Shown here piece by piece: positions 56,015 through 64,000 of a DNA stretch of 64,000 nt (position 1 is its first letter; each line of letters opens with the position of its first letter). The translations under genes and the position numbers were made by a program. This stretch comes from Bostrychus sinensis (lineage: Eukaryota; Chordata; Actinopteri; Gobiiformes; Eleotridae). The stretch lies in contig CM036254.1 of NCBI GenBank assembly GCA_020698575.1, positions 23,536,026 through 23,600,025 on the forward strand, written 5' to 3'. Below the pieces are notes generated by a model. That model was not told the DNA's origin. It saw nothing but the letters and a program-made list of their open reading frames with translations, and did no database searches.

Positions 56015-57310
56015 ATACTCATTGAAGCAGGTAGATGATTGCTTTCTTTTATCTCTACTTTTCCATTGACTCGGGAACTTGGCAGCTTATTATTCGCCAG
56101 AATTTCCAATTTAATAAGCTTATAAATAATCCCCCTTGCGTCCACAGATACAGAGAAGGTCAGGCTATGTCAGAGCATGGCTATCGATACTGCGATCCAG
56201 CAATCCAGCAACGGCGGGCAAATGGCTGCTGCCCTCTTGCTGTCTTGGCTCAGGGATTTCCCATGAGACACTGGGGCTTGCGGGGTCACTCTCTCTCTGT
56301 CTCATCCTCTTTCTGCTCCTCTTTGGCCACAGTAAAGCCCGGCTTATCGCCCGCATCTCTAAAAGTGCTTTGGTGTGGTTCCTGTGAGCAATGAATGGCC
56401 CCCGGACTTTTGCTACCCACAATCCTCTCTGATCTGTGTGTCTCTGTTTTTAGTTTCTCTGCTAAGGATGATAGATACTACCAGCTTACAGACATTATAT
56501 AATCATTACAATCAGTGTTAGTTCAGAAGATCTCTAAGACAGATTAGTTTTGTAGATTGCACTAACCAAGACTAATCAAGACCATTCATTCTTTCATTCA
56601 TTCATTCATATTATTCTGCCTTTTCTTTTTAGGGTTTTAGTGTGGCAGGAACCTAACCCACCAACGTCTAATGCAAACACTACTAGTATTACAGTTTTAT
56701 AGTTGCTCTAGCTCAGAAAACCCTAAAGCCTTTACGGTATAGTCTACCAGCAGTCTGACTATTTATTCAGGCACTACACCTCTGAGTATTGACCTCATTT
56801 GCTCTAATGATCTGCAGCCGCCCACTACGCCTCCAAAATGACAAGCTACAGACATCTAAATCACCACACTCACACAGACGGTTAGCGACCACACTCACCA
56901 GGGTTACTGTGAGACCAGTGCATGAAACCATTAGGCTACTAATTCAAATTATTATTATCATTGTCACTACTTCTGCTAGCCAATCTGTTTTTTTCTTTGC
57001 CAATCACAAGAAAAATCACTGCTATTACTACTGCTACTTTTAATAATACTGCTACTTTTTACTACTATGACCAATTCTACAGCTGCTACTACTTTTGGTA
57101 TATATTTTGAATGACTTCTGCAGATTTCTGTTTTCTTTTTATTGCATGTTCATAACACTGATATGAGAGAGTAGAAACAGCATTTTGATTCCCCTGCACA
57201 TCTTGTAGAAAAATTGCCAATAAAAAAAGCTTTGAAATCTTTCAAGCATGTGTATATAGTTTATCAATAGCTTTACATGCCCTCCTTTAGCATCACTCCA
57301 TTTAACCAGC
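56015..57310. other. Noncoding; triplet tract at 56950-57095
   Basis: No gene is recognised. The block 56080-56480 is complex, with overlapping frames of 83-119 codons lacking domains. An ACT/GCT degenerate triplet tract lies at 56950-57095. Confidence 0.35.
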
Positions 57311-57318
57311 CCTAGCTC

Positions 57319-57504
57319 TTACAGTGTTTGTGATTCTTCTCTCTCTCGTCCTCTTGTGGTGACAGTGGACCTCATCAGATAAATCTCTAAACATCTCGTT
57401 ACATGGCTCCATTCATCTTCCCTTTCAATAATATAGATATTATCAGTGTTATTAGAGGAGGAACAGCCCCACACCTCAATACTCCCACCTTTAGACTGCA
57501 CCAC
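57319..57504 (-). pseudogene. Tc1-like transposase catalytic-core relic
   Basis: The minus-strand frame reads KGGSIEVWGCSSSNNTDNIY, close to the GGGSIMVWGCFSS-GTGN motif of Tc1 transposases, followed by a diverged continuation (WSHVTRCLEIYL). Only about 45 codons align, with no ends visible. It is a small relic; a chance match is possible but the WGC-SS-N order is specific. Confidence 0.5.
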
Positions 57505-57559
57505 AGACAGTTAGAAATGTACAGTTTTAGAAATGAATGTTAACAAATCTTGCAAATTG

Positions 57560-57760
57560 GATCAAAATCTGACCATTATGAGCATCCCTTTACCAATACA
57601 TCAACTGTCCCTCCTCTGTACATGTCCAGACCATCTCAGTCTGACTTTATCTTCAGAACATGAGCTGCCCCTTTGACTCTCATTCCTGTCACTCATAAAG
57701 AGAACTGTCTCCGTACAAGATTACAGGAGGTCTCACCACTTTCTTGTACCTTTCCTTCAT
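57560..57760 (-). mobile_element. LINE reverse-transcriptase relic
   Basis: Minus-strand frames give YKKVVRPPVILYGDSSLYE near 57740 and LRWSGHVQRRDS near 57630, the spacing and wording of the region after the catalytic core of RTE-like or R2-like LINEs (YK-VVRP--LYG ... LRW-GHV-RRD). Frame changes and stops show it is dead. No 3' end was found. Confidence 0.55.
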
Positions 57761-57769
57761 TTTTAATCC

Positions 57770-59400
57770 TTTTTTTTATCACACATTTGGCACACACTCT
57801 AGGATTTGCTTGTGATTTTGATTAAAATTAGGATCGTATTTTCTTTGTTCCAAGTTGTCCCTTGCTGGCCAGACAAGCCATCTGACAGAACAAAGAGCGC
57901 CAGCTTCTACAGCTCTCTAATTTTATGTACAAACACTGCATGTGCCAATTAAATGCCAAGAAAAAAGCACATAAATGCGTGATATCTTTATAAAATATGC
58001 AAAACAGAACTTATTACATGGCATTTGGGGCTGAAGCCAGGCAGTTCATCCATCAATTAGCTGCCTGCTAATGTAACATAACATGAGTGAGGACTCCCAG
58101 TGGTTCAAAGGCATCACACAGAGAAGTACTCACAGTGAAATATCATTTACTGTCAGCTGTGATAAGAAATCCACAGATACACTATATGATCCAGTCATGG
58201 GAGTTATGCTATAGAGCCCTTATATGAATTTTAAATGACAATAAAACATTAACAAAGAGAAAGATTAGGTTGACAATACACAGTTCTGTTCTATTATTTC
58301 TGAACTCTTGAGAAAGCCATGGACCGTAATTGTGAATTAATTATTGCAAATATTAGTCCTTGCTGGAGTGGGAAGACTGTTAGTATTTGTCATACAGATG
58401 CAGTTTCATTTCCAAACAGAAAGCTAATCCCACATTTTCTTGGATTTGATTAAAACTGTTTAATAATCCAATAGCATGTTGCAATAGGAAACATTTGTGA
58501 AAAAAACAAGTCCCTAAGACGCCATAAAGGCTTTATTATTATTTATTTTAACATGCTAGCACACTCCACTAAGGTGTGCTGTACATATGGAAGATAAAAG
58601 CAAGGTAAAAACCTGGATAAAAACTGAAAATGCAAAACATGATATTCAACAAGGCAAAGATAATCACTGGTTTACATCAGTCTAAAGTTAAACTGGGCTC
58701 TAGAAGTTAAAGATTTTGGTATAACAGTAGGCGGGACAGCCAGAGGAACATCAGATAATGCTGCTTTAACAACTGACCTTACACATCCAAACTGTGAACT
58801 CATCTTTAGAGGTTTCAGAGAATAATTTAAACACAGAAAGTGCAAAGTGGATGAACATATGTGACATATGTGTGAGCCACAGAAGTGCTGATGTCAGGAG
58901 ATGGTTTTAAGATGGAGATGTATTCAGTGAGTTAACACATAGACTAATGAGGTTTTCCTTCTGGTAAAAGTGGTGAGTAGGTGTGTGACATAAGGTTTTT
59001 CAGCATAAGTTTGAGTAATTTATTCACACAGTCTGTTGGAAAAATGCATCATCATCATTTAAATTCATCAATTCATTTACTCAGACTCACAATTTTAAAG
59101 ATTTTGCAAATTGATTTTTAGATTTGGTCCTTTATATTAGAAGAGAGACAAGGCATTTAACCATATCTTGTTTCTAAACCAGTCTTCAGCCATATTGCAG
59201 GGTACAGTAGAATGTTTTCTCAGTAGCATGAAATCATGTTTAATAGCTTTTAGAGGTGAAAGTCACTTGTATTGTATAGAACACCCCACTTCTACTGCAG
59301 GAGACCACTTAATCTTTGGAAACCATGCTGAGAAGTGTCAGTGCCTTGAATGCCTTGTGGTAATTTGGAGGAATAGTGAAAATAGAGAGAGACCACAGTC
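57770..59400. other. Noncoding stretch
   Basis: No gene or clear mobile element seen. Confidence 0.4.
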
Positions 59401-59404
59401 ACTG

Positions 59405-59660
59405 CAATAAATACACTCCTGACCACTTGTCATGAGGTAACAACTTGGTTTCTAAGTAAATGTATGTGTCTCAAGATCTGTACTCAAGTAGAATTATCAA
59501 ACACGTTTGCTTGTGTAAAAACATTTTTTACAGTAAAATTTGCTACTGTACTGACCTGCCCCAAACCCATAACCCTCTGACGGGAATCCAAACATACCCA
59601 CTCTGCCACTAAGGTCAAAAAATACATACTCATATACTATGTCCCATGTTTCTGCAAAGA
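59405..59660 (+). repeat. Dispersed repeat with CCACTCTGCCACTAAGG end
   Basis: Text ACTGACCTGCCCCAAACCCA, CCTCTGACGGGAATCC, CCCACTCTGCCACTAAGGTC and AAAAAATACATACT matches the family also seen at 24164-24260. It is probably SINE-derived but undefined. Confidence 0.4.
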
Positions 59661-59669
59661 AAAAGAAAA

Positions 59670-60560
59670 GAAAAAAAAAAAACTCGGCGCAACAATAGTG
59701 AGCAGAGGTCAAAGATCTGGGTAAATCTCCAGCTCTGATAAACAGTCCATCTGTTTCATTAACTCCTGTGGAGACTCTTTGATGCTGCTCCCTTCATCCT
59801 TGAGCTCAATGCTGTTTGGAGGTGGACAAGCCGTCAAAATGACTGACACATGTAGTAAAGCCAAGCTGACCAACTGCTGTGGAAGAGCAGTCTGGGTTGA
59901 GATGTCATGCAGCGCACCCCAAATGTAAGAGTCCTTTAAATGAACTTAAAGACAGTGTGGGTCTGTGGGTTTAGACAGGAATCACTAGTTTGAAGGTTTC
60001 AAAATGGCAAAATGTTGAACCACTGATGGGACAAGAGTCATAGTCTTTATTTATAGAGTAAATGTATAGTTTTATATGAGAAGAATGTTTTATATAAGAA
60101 TGGTTAATATGTACCTAAAAGGATTATAGATGAACACAGCTTTGGCCAGTCATATGTTCTTACTTCAAAATAAGGAGTAACTCAGTTTGTCAAAATAAAA
60201 TCAGCCACTGCCAATAATCCAGAGAAAGAGTTTATTCCAATACTAACAACAGTGACACAGCACAAAGAAGAAAACATCAATGGAGAAATTGAAAAGTGGT
60301 TTAATTATAGACAAACCATTCACTGAATTTACTGAGACACTGATAAATCCCTTTTGGCTTTTTTTCTTTAGGGATGAATTTAGTGCAGATGAACTGGTTG
60401 AGAAAAATAAAACATTTAAAGGGGACATATGCTTTTTTAGGCTTTTTGATTTAATGTGGGACACCTTTGCATTAGTATTTCAAGTTTTATAACTTCAAAT
60501 AATGTAGTCTGAAGAGATTCATTTGGTCTTTTACTAATATTAACATGTGGGTTTCTTATA
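59670..60560. other. Noncoding stretch
   Basis: No gene recognised. The overlapping plus and minus frames at 60243-60492 have no domain. Confidence 0.4.
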
Positions 60561-60563
60561 GAC

Positions 60564-60625
60564 AGACCAATATTTTTGTATCATACCTCAAAACATGGCA
60601 AGGTACGATACAAAAATATTGGTCT
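60564..60625. repeat. Near-perfect inverted repeat (hairpin)
   Basis: The arms 60564-60588 and 60601-60625 are 25 bp each and pair at 24 of 25 positions (one A/C mismatch). They are separated by a 12-nt loop. Each arm begins AGACCAATATTTTTGTATC on its own strand. The stem and loop sizes resemble a pre-microRNA or a minimal foldback element. No flanking target duplication is evident. Confidence 0.8.
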
Positions 60626-60629
60626 TAAA

Positions 60630-62455
60630 ATAATGTATTTTAAAACGTCTTCTTTTGGGAAGCTGTTACCTTGACTTTGCAGAGAACTTTTGGATTAGAT
60701 GTCTGTCACCTTCTGTAAATGTGTGAATGAAAGAAAGTACTACTCCAGGTATATTTTGGTTTTGATGGTTAAAATCTCAAAAAAGTCGATTTAGCATAAT
60801 AGGGGACCTTTAAATGTAACTACACTGTTGTTGATGCTTGTAGTAGCTTAAACATCATACTTCAAACACTTGCTTTATGAATATCTTGAGTCAAATTTTA
60901 TAACCACAATACCCTGATACTGTATTTTTTTCATGGTTGTGGTGGTTGTCATATCATCAGTCTCTCATACCATCCTCAGCCTCTAGCTTGTTTTTTTTTT
61001 TTTTTTTGCAAATTGTGTTCTCTCCTCAGGAACACTCTCACATACAAACACACAAACTCATAAACCACGTGAATGTTTTATAGGTCAACAACGAATGAGG
61101 GAAAATCTTGCAGAAAATCCAAATGCTCAATCCCTGGAAAGTGCCAACGAGTTTAAATATTAAAGACGATATCTATAATTCACTTTGACACCCGCAGTGC
61201 GCTCTCATCTCGACACCTGGCTTCCCTGTTGGGTCGTGGGGGGAAAAGTGGCTGGAGGTCCAACAGAGTGACCTGATTATTGGATGGATCAGTGGCAGAA
61301 AGTCACCGGCTCAGTCCTCCCCAGGCTCTGTACTGCTGTGGCATGCATAGAAACTGCAGAGGTGAAGGAAGTATACTCCAAATCTATATTTATGTCAAAG
61401 TATTTTCAAATAATATTACTTAAGTCAGTGTAAAAGTGTGCGTGTGCATGCCTGAGTGTCCAAGGGCTATACCAGGATCTGTTCTGTAATTGGCCCTAGC
61501 TTAGAGAGCGAGACTGAGCTTCCTGCGTAAGAATTAGGATAAGTTGCACGAGTGTTTCGACCGAGCAAAAGATAATTACACAGAAATACTTCAAGGGTGT
61601 TAGATGTCGCCTGAAGCTCGTGTGCACGTCCTTGGAAATACTGTATAGGATGTTTAGTGCAATTTAGATGAGTTGAATGTTTTCCAGAACTTGACCTTTC
61701 CTTGCATTGCTCATGAGCGCAGCATGTGAATATGAGATTAAAGCACTCATTAGCATAGGGAAATGCAAAGAGCTGTACCATCAAAACGCTTCAGAGACTT
61801 CCCTGAGCTGCAGCTGAGAAACTGGGAAACCTGTTGTTTTGTTAACACGTTATAATAACTACATACTATAAAGCTTTAGGTAAGGATTAGTAAGCTGGCA
61901 TTTAAACAATATGGCAGTGTCTCAGCAAAGACTTTAAATTGTTCCAAAACTGTGCCCCGAACATGCTATTTTTAAAAGCTATTACTAGTTAGCCTTTAGA
62001 CAAGAGAATCAATACCAGATGATCATTAATTTTCTGTAGCTGTTTGTGCGCGTGCTATAACATGTCTCACCATGAAAAATACATTTGTTTCGTGGCTGTG
62101 TTAGCGGTTCAGACTAGCGAAGGTCGAACACTGGATTTACTGCAGCCGTTTGTCTTTCTGAAGCTTTGGCAGCAGTCACATGTCAGTGTTAATGTGCTAA
62201 GTGTGCAGGTGTATCCCACTGACTTCTTCTTATATAACGCTGCAAAGTGAAAAACATGGTCATCTGGAGGGATACAATATTTATCTGTCATGTGTCAAAG
62301 AGATTTTTTTGATGGGAAGGGATTAACGGCAGATGAGGACTGGGTTGTGTGAGATAGTATCAGGAACTTTTGTCATTACATTCTACACAGACTTTTTAAT
62401 GTATTTTTGTTACATACTTCAGGTTGCAGGTATTGTTAGACAGTATGGCAACAAC
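60630..62455. other. Noncoding stretch
   Basis: No gene is recognised. A poly-T run lies at 60991-61007. The blocks 61090-61340 and 61470-61820 are complex and repeat-free. Confidence 0.35.
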
Positions 62456-62463
62456 ACTATCCA

Positions 62464-62583
62464 CAGTACTGCATAAAAGGCTTAGGTTTTAAGAAAAGTT
62501 ATGAACAAAGAAATCAATGCCCAAAAATACACAACTTTACCAAGCCCAGACCTGGACTCAATCTCAAAAATCTTTTAGTTCAA
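62464..62583 (-). mobile_element. Mariner-MITE/tRNA-like composite fragment, minus strand
   Basis: On the minus strand it reads GATTGAGTCCAGGTCTGGGC (B-box-like), AAGTTGTGTATTTTTGGGCA, then CCTTTTATGCAGTACTG at the end. This is the right half of the composite copy at 12295-12676. Confidence 0.5.
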
Positions 62584-62589
62584 GATAAA

Positions 62590-63380
62590 TGAATCTGCTA
62601 AAACGTATCCTTTGTTCTTTTAGTGGGTGAAGTTAGTATCTTCAGTCTATCGCAGTCATCATTTCTACTACTCAAATGTTCATAGAAATATTCAACTTCA
62701 TTAAAGAGTAAGTTGCTTGTTGTATGGTCATAACTTTGTGTTCAAACGTTTGCATGAAGAGCAGTTTTTGGACAGATCTGCAAAGTGTAACTGGGTTAGG
62801 CTTATTATCACCCTTTGCTCTTAAAAAGCAAAGCAGTAATTAAAAAACTTTTGCACTTATGAGCCAAAGTGTTCAACATAAAGCCATACAAATGAAAACT
62901 AATAGTTCATTATAGCTCTACACTTACTTTATCCATGAAAAAATGTATATACATTCTGCTTACATTGAATTTTCCTCAGCCAAAGTAGTGTAAAGCAGGA
63001 TGGCTTTTGGAAAGAGCCAGAAAGAGCTCATTATCTCTGATTCAGCCATCTGTATTTTTTTTTTTTTTTTTTTTTTTGCATATGCTTTCACAACAGCAAC
63101 CAGCTTGCACCAACTTTAAATAAAAGTACTGTTTGCTTCTGCTCGTTTTAACAATGTACTTATGTGAAGTATCTTACAGTGGCAGCCGGACCACAGTAAA
63201 ATTGCCTTGAGTTTAGTGAACGGCTATGAAGGGTTTTAGTCTGTGCTTCAGAGAAATTACAGCCTGTCTGAGTATTGTTTTGACAAGTTGAAAGTTTGTG
63301 TTTTTTTTGTATGCGGTTATGTATAGAAAACCAATGTCAACATATTGTCAAGGAACATTTTTAAGCCTTATTATATAAAT
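62590..63380. other. Noncoding stretch
   Basis: No gene seen; poly-T at 63055-63077. Confidence 0.4.
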
Positions 63381-63384
63381 CCCT

Positions 63385-63445
63385 TCTTCTTTTTCTGCTT
63401 ATTTTCATTATAGGGGTCACAGGTGGCTGGAGCATATCCCGACAA
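63385..63445 (-). repeat. SINE/L2-type tail scrap, minus strand
   Basis: TTCTTTTTCTGCTTATTTTC, AGGGGTCACAGGTGGCTGG and AGCATATCCCG resemble the complement of the tail at 18680-18950. Immediately after it, CAGTGCTTAATTTG at 63450 looks like a hAT-type terminus, with no partner end in the window. Confidence 0.4.
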
Positions 63446-64000
63446 CCAGTGCTTAATTTGAGCTGGATCCTGCCACAATAAGATCCCGAAACTCTTTTAT
63501 CTTGACAGAGTGCGATCTGTAACTTTTTTTCTTGGATTTTTGCGAAAACAAAAGTAACTGCAGCGCTCAAAAAGTCAAAAAGACAGTCACATTTTTCAGC
63601 AGATTTGCAGCCTAAACTGAGCCTGTCTTTCTCAGTGTTGTCAGACAGCTGTTGTCCAAATTCAATCTGGTCCCTTATGTGAGGTGATGGGTGGTCAAAG
63701 GCCACAGGACGGCCCCAGACACGCAGAGAAAAGTGCGATACAAGGAGGAGGAGGCGTCCAGGACATGGCTGTGGTGTGGGATGGAATAAACAACTAAACA
63801 CTGTAAAGGATTTCCTGGCTATAATGTATGATAATGTTAAAAAATGTTAAAATATAACTGGACGATGTGAGGATGGAACCCACAAATAAGAGACAATAGC
63901 CACTCTGCCACTGTGCACACCATTGTATATAAATTGTTCCAAGTAAAATCCAATTGAAGTCCAATCATCGCTGCTGTTTCTGATAAACAATCCTTCCTTT
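63446..64000. other. Noncoding end of window
   Basis: No gene is recognised. The 146-codon minus frame at 63361-63801 starts outside any known domain and overlaps repeat-like sequence, so it is not called. Confidence 0.35.

Noticed and set aside
63361..63801. 146-codon minus-strand frame
   Set aside because: Its C-terminal part is repeat-tail sequence and no family is recognisable.
1..64000. CRISPR arrays, toxin-antitoxin pairs, phage or bacterial operons
   Set aside because: Gene density, introns, SINEs and microsatellites show vertebrate nuclear DNA; no spaced direct repeats or bacterial genes are present.

Overview
This is an AT-rich vertebrate nuclear window, most probably from a percomorph-like teleost fish. 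The evidence is a fish-type PIM-like kinase with spliced exons, Tc1/mariner and hAT DNA transposons, an RTE-type (Rex3-like) retrotransposon ending in GGAT repeats, several tRNA-derived SINE families known from fish, long TTA/ATT microsatellites, and no dense coding. There are no bacterial genes, operons, ribosomal RNA genes or CRISPR arrays. I see no intact protein-coding gene.

Layout. 1-4.6 kb: noncoding, with a SINE 3' end plus ATT microsatellite (676-810) and a 1.3-kb non-autonomous hAT element (1176-2482) with an 8-bp target duplication. 4.6-7.3 kb: a decayed PIM-like serine/threonine kinase whose fourth intron holds a second hAT element (5792-6717). 7.3-21 kb: gene desert with SINE tails, a mariner-like MITE, a short telomere-like tract and several complex single-copy blocks that look like conserved noncoding elements. 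21.3-24.2 kb: a dead autonomous hAT element (ZMYM1/DUF4371-type transposase, minus strand). 25.8-26.6 kb: a dead LINE 3' end. 27-35 kb: more desert with SINEs, a 301-bp mariner MITE and an unexplained GC-rich block open in all three minus frames (31.4-32.0 kb). 35.4-36.5 kb: a cluster of SINEs, triplet repeats and a Rex3-like tail. 37.7-38.2 kb: an L1-like LINE fragment. 38.5-39.2 kb: a terminal-inverted-repeat MITE. 39.3-41.6 kb: a Tc1 element with a Rex3-like LINE nested in its right arm. 41.7-42.1 kb: a ~170-bp tandem repeat. 42-64 kb: gene desert with decayed Tc1, SINE and LINE pieces, a possible solo LTR (54.8-55.2 kb) and a 25-bp-arm hairpin (60564-60625).

How it works together. The window is best read as intergenic or intronic DNA built up by successive transposon insertions, separated by blocks of non-repetitive complex sequence that may be cis-regulatory. 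The nested Tc1/Rex3 insertion and the hAT inside the kinase intron give a relative order of events. Nothing resembling a new multi-gene system is visible. The most distinctive items are the nested insertion with a 14-bp duplication, the kinase decay series, the mariner/tRNA-like composite repeat family, the long hairpin at 60.6 kb and the GC-rich open block at 31.4 kb. Repeat family names come from recognition of typical sequences, not from a database search.
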